Shown here: piece by piece, positions 20,887-34,509 of the stretch | How positions within the stretch are numbered: position 1 is the stretch's first letter | How the letters are laid out: the number at the start of each line of letters is the position of its first letter | Source of the DNA: Linyphia triangularis | Lineage: Eukaryota > Arthropoda > Arachnida > Araneae > Linyphiidae | Direction: 5' to 3' | NCBI GenBank assembly: GCA_963978545.1 | Contig: OZ021723.1 | Coordinates: 11,558,593-11,622,592 of the forward strand | DNA: 64,000 nt | The notes under the pieces: generated by a model | Database searches by the model: none | Told to the model about the DNA's origin: nothing | What the model saw: the letters and a program-made list of their open reading frames with translations, nothing else | Made by a program: the position numbers and the translations under genes

Positions 20887-21779
20887 GTAAGTGATTTTAT
20901 TTTACTACCAACATTTTTAGAATAATTTTTGGTACTTTTTCATCATAACCATGCCACTGTCTGATAATTTTTCAGTTGGAAAAAAAAAGTACTGTTTGGT
21001 TAGATGGATACCAGTTAGAACAGTTCTCGCCCAGCCTAAATTAAGACCCCAGCCTAATAATAAGAAACACATTATCTATTTAAAAAAAATATATTTCTAT
21101 GTTTATGGAAGTTTCTATAATGTTTGTTTTTGACAGTGTGTTGAGTAGCTACAATAGCACTCTGGCCGTAACGTAAAGTGATCAATAATTAAACTCATAA
21201 GAAGTACACACTAAATCAATGCTAGTGGTTAATATAATGACATTTATTTACACTTAATATATTTACAAGATTCTGGTTATGTAAGTTAATATACTCTAAC
21301 GATTTAATACAATTTCTACTACGATGATCTTAACTAACAAATTATTGGAATTCGAATTAGTCATGATATCTTTAAGTTAAGTTACAATTAACCATTTAAG
21401 AACCTTCATTAATAAGGTAATGTTATTATCGCGGAATTGACTGTGAGGATGAATATAAGTGAGGACGCTTACCACTTAGTTGTCTACCCATGGCTAATGA
21501 TTAACCCTCCGATCCTGCACTGTCTCAAGCGGTATAATCCAATGGCACTAGCATCTGAGAACCCACACTCCTGATCACTGGTATCTGATAACTAACTCTC
21601 AACTTCGAATCTGAATCCGAATCTCTATCTGAATGTTGTCCCCCGAATGATTCCTTATATTTATACACCTTGCTTGTTTTCGAATTAAGCATTTTTACAA
21701 TAATATTTGTCTCGTTCCATACCACCTGGAATCTACGTTGTTGTTGGAATCTATAACTTGGTTAACAATCCCTGTCATC

Positions 21780-24700
21780 CAGTGGCGGCTGGTGCAGGGG
21801 GCCTGGGCCCCCTTACTTTTTTGGATCCTGGCCCCACTTACATATATGCTTGTTAATATTGTTTTGATGTGTGATTTTTTTTAATATTTAAAAAAAAAAA
21901 CAGCTTAAAACTTATTTATTCTGTCATTAGACATTAACTATTGTGAAGGGAGCAGGGAACTCTTGCAACAAACTCGAAAAAATGTTAATCAATCACAATC
22001 ATTACTGCAAAAAAGCGACCCTTCTCTTAAAGATGCTAGTTTTCCTGGGGACAAAATGACCCCTTCTTCGGACGACCTTGAATTTGAAACCGATAGGGCA
22101 TATAAGGTTGCGACTTTCACGTGACATCCTATTTTGCCAAAGCATAAATACAAAATTTCTAAAACATCCCTGATAGCTCTGCTCTGGAGTGGACTTCTCT
22201 GTAAAGGAATGGCCATTTTTTGTAGAGACAGCGATTGCATGTTGGTCCTCTAGTATGACGGTGCGAAAAAAGTGGTTACAATAAATATCTATTGCATTCA
22301 TTTTCGCACTTTGTTTTTCAAAATGTAAGAGTAAGATTTTCTCTGCAAATTGTTTTTATTTAGATATTTACTTTTTTTCCCGAAAAATGTTTGAGTATTT
22401 AAATGTCGTCCATATGATCGGAAGAAGTGATTTGTCTCACATTAATATTTGATATCCTATTAAATTATTAACGTAACTTACAATCCGATGCCATCAACGG
22501 AAGAATTTCTATACAGAGAATAAAAAATGTTCTTCTCTAAATAAGTGGCTCCACTAGAACTAAGCCATCGTATAATGTTGTGTTAAAATTAAAAGATAAA
22601 CGTCACAGATACAGAATTTTCAACACCCCCCCCCCCCTCCCTCTCTCCCAAATAATATGTAAAATGTAGATAAAGCAAACCTAGTTACTGTTACCAGAGA
22701 AAAATTTCATGAGCATTTAGTAAAGAATCTGAGTCATGAACCTACACCCTTTAAAAAGCAAAATCATACAAGCAATTTGAAATTGTCAAATAAAATTTGT
22801 GCATTTTTAAAATTGAAGAAACTGTGTTTATTCTTAACTCAGGTAGGATCCAATTCTCAAAATAAATTCTGAATTAAATAAAATATTAAAATTTGAAGCG
22901 AGTTCCATGTTTGCTCAACTTCTTTTCAAAATATCAAGAATCATGGTAAAACATCTATTTTTAACTATCGCTATGTCAAAACTCATTGACCAGAGGCAAT
23001 ATATTCAATTTACATGTGAAGCGTCGTCGAATCGAGCCCCATCGGATGTTTTGCAGGTCAGTTTCAATGTAAGTAGACATCTCAAAGTTGAGATGCATAT
23101 GCAATGCATTTTTCAAGTAATTATTCATCCTCAAATCAAGAAATTATTCATTTTTTCATGAATTTAAATTGCCGACCAAACGGTATAGTGGTTAGCGTGC
23201 TAGCCTCTAGACCGCGAGGTTGCGGGTTCGAGTCCCGTGTTAGGCATGGGTGTTTGTAAATGTATGTCGGCTTGTCTAATGACGAATGTTTCGCCGCATT
23301 ATAGCCCTCGTGTTGCTGACGGCGCCAGATAATCTGAAAACAACCAACCAACCATGAATTTAAATTAAAACTATTGAACTGGTCAATATAACAATACCTT
23401 TGACTTTGGTTGCAAATTTATAAATATTGCCCATTCTAAGTTAATGGCATTTTTCATTAGTTCTAATGTTAAGCCAAAATTATTTTGCATGAATTGATTC
23501 ATGAAATATCATTGGCTTGAACATTAGGAGCAATACCGATGTCTTTAAAATGATTTATTTAAATTATTTTAAAACAATATAAAATTATTTATTTAAGTAT
23601 TTACTCTAAAGTTATGAAAAGTGAAATTGTTGCTGTCAGCATTTTTTTTCTTTTTTTTTCTTCTTCTATGATTCATGTAATATTTGATGAAAAATTTTCC
23701 CCTGTGATTTCTACAGAATTTTTAACCAAGGTTTTGACTTTATTTATTTTATAACTCTTCCCTAACTCTTAGTTTTCTTTTTCTTAAATACAGAATAGAA
23801 ATTGAGTGACATCGGTTTTCATACTTTCACTTATTGTTTTGTGATTAGTATTTTAATTTATTATTATGATGTCAAACAAAATAAAAAAGCTTTTGCTTCC
23901 TACACTCTTGGTATCTAATCCAACCACCTGTATTGTACATAAAATGTTTTATACTGCTGAAAATATTGGTAACTTTTCTTTTATTAAAAAAGTTTTATCT
24001 TCAAGGCTGATTAACTTTTACACTTCGTCCAATCGACATGAGTTCATTTTAATGTGTTCTCTATTCGTAATTTAATAAAATTATTAATTATAACTTGCTT
24101 TTCATTATATGATTTGGAGTAATTAGTTATATTTAACTGGTGGAGGGGGGGGGGGGTTGAGCAAAAAGGTAAACTTTAACACTCTTTTTTTATTTTTTTT
24201 ATCGTACAGTGAGTCCCGATAATATCATACTTATGGCTGTTCCTAATCACTGACCACTCGTCATTGAGATAGCGTCCAGCTTTTGGCAGGCTTCCCGGAA
24301 GACCAGAAGATCCTTAAAATAATCTCCATAAATAAAAAATTTAAACCCTCAAACTCATAGACAGTGGCAAGGAGGTGCAGATTGCATATAAAAGGGTGCA
24401 AAGTGGCTAAAGCTTCAAACCAGGATTTTTCAACCGTGAATGAGTATCGGATTTCTTACGGAACAATTTATAAATAGATATGCCTTAATTTTACGTTCAA
24501 TTGAATAATTTGAAGCCCGTACTTTACTTTTTTGCCTAGGAATTCTTCGCTTCATTTTTAATTTTCAAAAGCAAAAGGTGCAAATACATTCATTTTACCC
24601 TTCCTAACGTCGACCATTCTCAAACGAAACGTCGCGTCGTTTTTGTAATAATAATACCTTTTATTGAAATATTTACTTTATCAGATATCAGTATGCTTAG

Positions 24701-24872
24701 ATAATTTAACTGTTTAATAATCTTGTAGTTTTGTTTTCCCATATATATTTAAGTAACATTTACAAAATTACATGAAATTCATGTGTCTTGATATTTGCAT
24801 GTTTTTTTCCCCCCATGACATGCAATTGTTAATTTGGGCCCCCTCACTTTTAATACCCACAAGCCGCCACTG
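21780..24872. mobile_element. hAT-like DNA transposon, decayed
   Basis: The left end at 21780 is CAGTGGCGGCTGGTG. The right end, read in reverse from 24872, is CAGTGGCGGCTTGTG. An exact 8-bp direct repeat CTGTCATC flanks it (21772-21779 and 24873-24880). CAG-type TIRs with 8-bp duplications define the hAT superfamily. Further inside, both ends have a GGGCCCCC-plus-CACTTT/TACTTT segment. The 3,093-bp interior has only short broken ORFs; I could not identify a transposase with confidence. A SINE is nested at 23171-23352. Confidence 0.85.
23171..23352 (+). mobile_element. tRNA-derived SINE, copy 3, nested in hAT
   Basis: This is a full-length copy of the family at 1038 and 6837, with an intact A-box (TATAGTGGTTAGCGTGC) and B-box (GGGTTCGAGTCCC), ending AACAACCAACCAAC. 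The 14-bp duplication CATGAATTTAAATT flanks it (23157-23170, 23353-23366). It lies in the interior of the hAT-like element and is therefore younger. Confidence 0.94.
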
Positions 24873-26051
24873 CTGTCATCCTGTCTCCCTCGTTTCTCAT
24901 GGGTTCTATAGGTCAACAACAACCTGTTTTCGTAAGAAATGCTATTTATTCTGCATATAGGAATTTAATACAATGTGGTATACTTATTTATGATCCATCC
25001 TGTGCCCCTCGTTTTCCACATGTTTCCTCGTCAACAACAACATGTTTTCGTAAGAAATGCTACTTTTTCTGCATCTGGGAATTTAATAAAATGTGGTATA
25101 CTTATTTATGATCCATATTTTCATGGTACTTTTATTCACTGACCCCACCTGACAATACGATCTGAAAGTATCCCCATTCCTTCCCACGGACAACAATATC
25201 TTTGTTATGAATATAATTCGCGATACAAGTTTCCCCCTGACTGGAATCCTCACCTGTTGTTGAAGTTGTTGGAGGACTGTTGAGTTATGTACCAAAACGA
25301 AATAGAACTCTCCAACAAGTGTATGTTTGAAATATTTAAAGAAGTCCGCCGCAGGTCCTATCTTATTTGCTGCCCCTGGAAAATTTTCTTCGAAAACATT
25401 CTTTTCATGTATCTAACAAATTTAATAAGTCCTTTAAATTTCCATGTTTTTAGGAACGTTTTCCTGTCAGTTTTTTTTCTGAAGAAAATAAGTATTAAGA
25501 AATTTCTCTTATCCTGTTTACAAAATTGTATTTTGTACCTTCTAACTGAAGAGTACAGATAAACTTTTTTTTCCTCCTCCCCCCCCCCCTCCCCGTCTCC
25601 TTTTTTTACTCCTGTAGCCAGTTCATAATTTTCAAGTTTAACCCCCCCCTCATTCATCAACCCTAGTTACACCTATGATTTGTTCTACATTATGTTACAT
25701 TGGTTGTGAGAAATAGTTTTTCAAGTTAACCAGAACACACCACACTACTAATACTTTTGCTGAGGTTTTCTGCATTTTTTTTTAATGTCAGCCATCTTGG
25801 TTTTACTTTTTCTTGATGTCTTTCTTGGCTTAAAAATAGTTCCCCAAAAAATCAAGGGGTACCTTATTCACTTTTACTGCATTTATTCTAAAATTTATAA
25901 AATAAATTAGAATAAAGGTTCTATTAATTTATTCTTAACTGTAATTAATTACTCACTATAAAGGTAACAGCATACATCTTGTCGTGTTTTTTTAAACAGT
26001 ATGAGGACTTTCAACTCTTGCATTATAGATTATTATCTTTTATTGTTATAG

Positions 26052-26181
26052 ATTCCAACTGATGATTTTAACATTCTCCTTAATTATATTATGGACCTGA
26101 AAGGCGCTGCTAAAACAAGGTTAAATGAAGAAAGTGAGAAGGTGATAAAAGCACACGAGGCAAAAGCTGAAGATTCAATTA
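26052..26181 (+). CDS. C7orf50: C7orf50 homologue, middle exon
   Basis: The 130 nt encode residues 119-161, beginning IPTDDFNILLNYIMDLKGAA and ending AKAEDSI, plus the first base of Ser162. It completes the WKF domain: human C7orf50 has VPDEHFSTLLAYLEGLQGRA at the same place. The acceptor is gttatag and the donor GTAAGA at 26182. The Lys/Glu-rich C-terminal half is predicted helical. Confidence 0.92.
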
Positions 26182-28170
<1,989 letters not shown>

Positions 28171-28229
28171 GTGATGCTGACATTGCGACCTTTGAAAGAG
28201 CCAGGAGCATTCTTCAAAATCTTTTTTGA
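28171..28229 (+). CDS. C7orf50: C7orf50 homologue, last coding exon
   Basis: GT completes Ser162, then DADIATFERARSILQNLF and TGA at 28227-28229. The phase fits the previous exon exactly. The ending resembles human C7orf50, which finishes RARQRIRQVLQLL-like, rich in Arg/Leu helix. The exon is too short to be found as a separate ORF. Confidence 0.85.
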
Positions 28230-28311
28230 TCCTTCATCTCATACAAGCATCATTCACATGTATAAATACATTTTTGGATGCTGCTTTCCTTAATGTGTAC
28301 AAAGTTTGTGA

Positions 28312-28317
28312 AATAAA
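28312..28317 (+). terminator. candidate polyadenylation signal of C7orf50 homologue
   Basis: AATAAA lies about 85 nt beyond the stop codon, after GTGTACAAAGTTTGTG and before an AT-rich tract. It is the nearest consensus hexamer and a plausible 3' end. Confidence 0.55.
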
Positions 28318-28329
28318 TATTTATTAGCT

Positions 28330-28828
28330 ATGACAATTTATTGCTTACTCCATAATACCTGCTTTGTAAAAATATTAAGTTAGTAATACTTTTTACATTT
28401 GTTTATTTAAAAAATTTATAGTTTCCAAATTTGGGTTGCAGAACAAATAATTTAATTTACAACTGGGAACTGTGAGAAAATGTAGAAAGCATTTTTTCTT
28501 TAAGAAAAACAGTTCGCCTAAAGAAAAACCTGCGTATATAGATACTGTTGGAATGTGGGAAAACACTGTTAAATATAGGTTATCATTGTATAAAAACCTG
28601 TCTATAACAATAACATAAGAGGTTAGAAAAAATATTGTTATAGACAGGTTTCAGTTGAACAGTTTTGATGTATTTGCTTTTCCAATGTTTATTAAGTAGT
28701 AATGTGTGAATGAATACATTAGATTGTATTTAAAGATCTAAATTTAGATTTAACTGAAAGGTAAATATTTATATCCTGTCATACAATAACTACTTAATCA
28801 ACAATAAATAGCAAATTATGGGGCATGC
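28330..28828. other. spacer between C7orf50 3' end and satellite
   Basis: About 500 bp of AT-rich unique sequence. Its only structured feature is the 18-bp perfect hairpin at 28594-28651. No gene is seen. Confidence 0.7.
28594..28651. repeat. 18-bp perfect hairpin, possible MITE end
   Basis: AAACCTGTCTATAACAAT at 28594-28611 is exactly complementary in reverse to 28634-28651, with a 22-nt loop. The outer sequence CAGTTGAAACCTGTCTATAACA (minus strand) is reminiscent of pogo-type ends, but this is weak. It could be a tiny MITE remnant. Confidence 0.6.
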
Positions 28829-29029
28829 GATTCACACTTTTCAGCCCACATTCTTGCGTCTACGGTTCTTAATCTTGTCTTCTGCTGACACAATTGATGG
28901 ACACATTTAATACCACCCTCTTTCATCGATGATTCTGGTTTCTCTTTTGTGTCGACGCAAGGGATGACCACTTTTAAACCGACCCTCTTGCATCGACGAT
29001 TCTGGTTCTTCTCTTCTATTGACCCTAGG

Positions 29030-29067
29030 GATGGGAATTCTAGATCTTGTCTTCAGTCGACACAAGA
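29030..29067 (+). repeat. truncated 38-bp satellite monomer
   Basis: This unit goes from GATGGGAA straight to TTCTAGATCTTG, lacking 29 bp of the monomer. It is the only large length change I found in the array and sits four units from its left edge, where monomers are also most diverged. Confidence 0.85.
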
Positions 29068-30889
29068 GATGAATACTTTCAAGCCCACCCTCTTGCATCA
29101 ACGATTCTTGATCTTGTTTTCTGTCGACGCAAGTGATGGGCACTTTTAAGCTCACCCTCTTGCATCAACGATTCTGGATCTTGTCTTCTGTCGATGCAAG
29201 TGATGGACACTTTTAAGCCCATCCTTTTGCATCGACGATTCTGGTTCTTCTCTTCTGTCGACGCAAGTGATGGGAACTTTTAAACCCACCCTCTTGCATC
29301 GACGATTATCGTTCCTTTCTTCTTTCGACACAAGGGATGCGCACTTTCATTACCACCCTCTTACTTCGACGATTCTTGATCCTGTCTTCGATCGACACAA
29401 TTGATGGACACTTTTAGTTCCATCCTCTTGTATCGACGATTATCGTTCCTTTCTTCTGTCGACACAAAGGATGGGCACTTTTAAGCCCACCCTCTTGCAT
29501 CAAAGATTCTCGTTCTTATCTTCTTTCGACACAAGAGATGCGCACTTTTATGACCACCCTCTTACTTCGACGATTCTTCATCCTGTCTTCTATCGACACA
29601 AGGGATGGACACTTTTAGTTCCATCCTCTTGCATCGACTATTCTCGTTTCTCTCTTCTGCTGACACAAGGTTTGGGCACTTTTGAGCCCACCTTCTTGCA
29701 TCGACGATTCTGGATCTTGTCTTCTGTTGATACAAAGAATGCACACTTTTAATTCCACTCTCTTGCAATGACGATTTTGAATCCTCTCTTCCGTCGACAC
29801 AAGGGTTGGGCACTTTTAAGCCCAAATTCTTGCATCGACGATTCTGGATCCTCTCTTTAGTCGACACAAAAGATGGGCAATTTTAAGCTCACCCTCTTGC
29901 GTCGACGCTTCTGGATCTTCTCTTCTGTCGACGCAAAGGATGGGCACTTTTATGCCCACCGACTTGCATTGATGATTCTTGATCTTGTCTTTTGTCGTCG
30001 CAAGTGATGGGCACTTTTAAACCCAACTTCTTGCATCGACAATTATCGTTCCTTTTTTCTGTCGACACGAGGGATGGGCACTTTTAAGCTCACCCTCTAG
30101 CGTCGACGCTTTTGGATCTTCTCTTCTGTCGACGCAAAGGATGGGCACTTTTAAGCCCACCGACTTGCATTGATGATTCTTGATCTTGTCTTTTGTCGTC
30201 GCAAGTGATGGGCACTTTTAAACCCAACCTCTTGCATCGACAATTATCGTTCCTTTTTTCTGTCGACACAAGGGATGTGAACTTTTAAGCTCACCCTCTT
30301 GCGTCGACGCTTTTGGATCTTCTCTTCTGTCGACGCAAAGGATGGGCACTTTTAAGCCCACCGACTTGCATCGATGATTCTTAATCTTGTCTTCTGTCGA
30401 CGCAAGTGATGGGCACTTTTAAACCCATCCTCTTGCATCGACAATTATCGTTCCTTTCTTCTGTCGACACAAGGGATATGCACATTTAAGCCCACAATCT
30501 TGCATCGACGATTCTGGTTCTTCTTTTCTGTCGACACAAGAGATGGGTACTTTCAAGCCCACCCTCTTGCATCAACGATTATCTTTCCTTTCTTCTGTCA
30601 ACGCAAGGGATGGGAACTTTAAAGCCCACCCTCTTGCATCGAAGATTCTGGATCTTGTCTTCTGTTGATACAAAGAATGCACAATTTCAATTCCACTCTC
30701 TTGCATCGACGATTCTGAATCCTCTCTTCCGTCGACACAAAGGATGGGAACTTTTAAGCTCATCCTCTTGTGTCGACAATTATCGTTCCTTTTTTCTGTC
30801 GACACAAGGGATGGGCACTTTTAAGCCCACCGACTTGCATCGATGATTCTTGATTTTGTCTTCTGTCGACGCAAGTGATGGGCACTTTT

Positions 30890-33130
30890 AAACCCACCCT
30901 TTTGCATCGACGATTATCGTTCCTTTCTTCTTTCGACACAAGGGATGCGCACTTTCATGACCACCCTCTTACTTCGACGATTCTTGATCCTGTCTTCGAT
31001 CGACACAATTGATGGACACTTTTAGTTCCATCCTCTTGCATCGACGATTATCGTTCCTTTCTTCTGTCGACACAAGGGATGGGCACTTTTAAGCCCACCC
31101 TCTTGCATCAAAGATTCTCGTTCTTATCTTCTTTCGACACAAGAGATGCGCACTTTTTTGACAACCCTCTTACTTCGACGATTCTTCATCCTGTCTTCTA
31201 TCGACACAAGGGATGGACACTTTTAGTTCCATCCTCTTGCATCGACTATTCTCGTTTCTCTCTTCTGCTGACACAAGGGATGGGCACTTTTGAGCCCACC
31301 TTCTTGCATCGACGATTCTGGATCTTGTCTTCTGTCGACACAAGAGATGGGTACTTTCAAGCCCACCCTCTTGCATCAACGATTCTTGATCTTATCTTCT
31401 GTCGATGCAAGGGTTGGGCACTTTTAAGCCCAAATTCTTGCATCGACGATTCTGGATCCTCTCTTCAGTCGACACAAAAGATGGGCACTTTTAAGCTCAC
31501 CCTCTTGCGTCGACGCTTCTGGATCTTCTCTTCTGTCGACGCAAAGGATGGGCACTTTTAAGCCCACCGACTTGCATTGATGATTCCTGATCTTGTCTTT
31601 TGTGTTCGCAAGTGATGGGCACTTTTAAGCCCACCTTCTTGCATCGACGATTCTGGATCTTGTCTTCTGTCGACACAAGTGATGGGCACTTTTAAGCCCA
31701 CCCTCTTACGTCGACGCTTCTGGTTCTTCTCTTCTGTCGACACAAGAGATGGGTACTTTCAAGCCCAACCTCTTGCATCAACGATTCTTGATCTTATCTT
31801 CTGTCGATGCAAGGGTTGGGCACTTTTAAGCCCAAATTCTTGCATCGACTATTCTGGATCCTCTCTTCAGTCGACACAAAAGATGGGCACTTTTAAGCTC
31901 ACCCTTTTGCGTCGACGCTTCTGGATTTTCTCTTCTGTCGACGCAAAGGATGGGCACTTTTAAGCCCACCGACTTGCATTGATGATTCTTGATCTTGTCT
32001 TTTGTCGTCGCAAGTGATGGGCACTTTTAAACCCAACTTCTTGCATCGACAATTATCGTTCCTTTTTTCTGTCGACACAAGGGATGGGCACTTTTAAGCT
32101 CACCCTCTTGCGTCGACGCTTTTGGATCTTCTCTTCTGTCGACGCAAAGGATGGGCACTTTTAAGCCCACCGACTTGCATTGATGATTCTTGATCTTGTC
32201 TTTTGTCGTCGCAAGTGATGGGTACTTTTAAACCCAACCTCTTGCATCGACAATTATCGTTCCTTTTTTCTGTCGACACAAGGGATGGGCACTTTTAAGC
32301 TCACCCTCTTGCGTCGACGCTTTTGGATCATCTCTTCTGTCGACGCAAGTGATGGGCACATTTAAACCCATCCTCTTGCATCGACGATTATCGTTCCTTT
32401 TTTCTGTCGACACAAGGGATGGGAACTTTTAAGCTCACCCTCTTGCGTCGACGCTTTTGGATCTTCTCTTCTGTCGACGCAAAGGATGGGCACTTTTAAA
32501 CCCATCCTCTTGCATCGACAATTATCGTTCCTTTCTTCTGTCGACACAAGGGATATGCACATTTAAGCCCACCCTCTTGCATCGACGATTCTGGTTCTTC
32601 TTTTCTGTCGACACAAGAGATGGGTACTTTCAAGCCCACCCTCTTGCATCAACGATTATCTTTCCTTTCTTCTGTCAACGCAAGGGATGGGAACTTTAAA
32701 GCCCACCCTCTTGCATCGAAGATTCTGGATCTTGTCTTCTGTTGATACAAAGAATGCACAATTTCAATTCCACTCTCTTGCATTGACGATTCTGAATCCT
32801 CTCTTCCGTCGACACAAAGGATGGGAACTTTTAAGCTCATCCTCTTGTGTCGACAATTATCGTTCCTTTTTTCTGTCGACACAAGGGATGGGCACTTTTA
32901 AGCCCACCGACTTGCATCGATGATTCTTGATTTTGTCTTCTGTCGACGCAAGTGATGGGCACTTTTAAACCCACCCTCTTACTTCGACGATTCTTGATCC
33001 TGTCTTCGATCGACACAATTGATGGACACTTTTAGTTCCATCCTCTTGCATCGACGATTATCGTTCCTTTCTTCTGTCGACACAATTGATGGGCACTTTT
33101 AAGCCCACACTCTTGCATCAAAGATTCTCG
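30890..33130 (+). repeat. satellite higher-order block A (copy 1)
   Basis: This block matches 34,510-37,020, including private variants: GACAACCCTC near 31,158 and 34,776, GATTCCTGATC near 31,583 and 35,201, GGCACATTTAAACCC near 32,354 and 36,173, and CACAATTGATGGGC near 33,081 and 36,967. The offset changes stepwise from 54 to 57 to 58 monomers (3,618, 3,819, 3,886 bp), so the copies differ by whole monomers only. Edges are approximate. Confidence 0.8.
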
Positions 33131-34509
33131 TTCTTATCTTCTTTCGACACAAGAGATGCGCACTTTTATGACCACCCTCTTACTTCGACGATTCTTCATC
33201 CTGTCTTCTATCGACACAAGGGATGGACACTTTTAGTTCCATCCTCTTGCATCGACTATTCTCGTTTCTCTCTTCTGCTGACACAAGGGATGGGCACTTT
33301 TGAGCCCACCTTCTTGCATCGACGATTCTGGATCTTGTCTTCTGTCGACACAAGAGATGGGTACTTTCAAGCCCACCCTCTTGCATCAACGATTCTTGAT
33401 CTTATCTTCTGTCGATGCAAGGGTTGGGCACTTTTAAGCCCAAATTCTTGCATCGACGATTCTGGATCCTCCCTTCAGTCGACACAAAAGATGGGCACTT
33501 TTAAGCTCACCCTCTTGCGTCGACGCTTCTGGATCTTCTCTTCTGTCGACGCAAAGGATGGGCACTTTTAAGCCCACCGACTTGCATTGATAATTCTTGA
33601 TCTTGTCTTTTGTGTTCGCAAGTGATGGGCACTTTTAAACCCAACTTCTTGCATCGACAATTATCGTTCCTTTTTTCTGTCGACACAAGGGATGGGCACT
33701 TTTAAGCCCACCTTCTTGCATCGACGATTCTGGATCTTGTCTTCTGACGACACAAGTGATGGGCACTTTTAAGCCCACCCTCTTACGTCGACGCTTCTGG
33801 TTCCTCTCTTCTGTCGACACAAGAGATGGGTACTTTCAAGCCCAATCTCTTGCATCAACGATTCTTGATCTTATCTTCTGTCGATGCAAGGGTTGGGCAC
33901 TTTTAAGCCCAAATTCTTGCATCGACGATTCTGGATCCTCTCTTCAGTCGACACAAAAGATGGGCACTTTTAAGCTCACCCTCTTGCGTCGACGCTTCTG
34001 GATCTTCTCTTCTGTCGACGCAAAGGATGGGCACTTTTAAGCCCACCGACTTGCATTGATGATTCTTGATCTTGTCTTTTGTCGTCGCAAGTGATGGGCA
34101 CTTTTAAACCCAACTTCTTGCATCGACAATTATCGTTCCTTTTTTCTGTCGACACAAGGGATGGGCACTTTTAAGCTCACCCTCTTGCGTCGACGCTTTT
34201 GGATCTTCTCTTCTGTCGACGCAAAGGATGGGCACTTTTAAGCCCACCGACTTGCATTGATGATTCTTGATCTTGTCTTTTGTCGTCGCAAGTGATGGGT
34301 ACTTTTAAACCCAACCTCTTGCATCGACAATTATCGTTCCTTTTTTCTGTCGACACAAGGGATGGGCACTTTTAAGCTCACCCTCTTGCGTCGACGCTTT
34401 TGGATCATCTCTTCTGTCGACGCAAAGGATGGGCACTTTTAAGCCCACCGACTTGCATCGATGATTCTTGATCTTGTCTTCTGTCGTCGCAAGTGATGGG
34501 CACTTTTAA

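Larger units (their letters stand above)
20887..26051 (+). other. C7orf50 homologue first coding intron (5.2 kb)
   Basis: The intron runs from GTAAGT at 20887 to the acceptor tattgttatag at 26051. More than half of it is the hAT-like element at 21780-24872. The remaining sequence, including poly-C/T tracts near 25575-25650, shows no exon that I can support. Confidence 0.85.

Noticed and set aside
22002..22301. 99-codon minus-strand ORF as hAT transposase
   Set aside because: It has none of the zinc-finger or catalytic/dimerisation motifs that I could recognise and is open on the strand opposite to other weak fragments; left as degenerate hAT interior.
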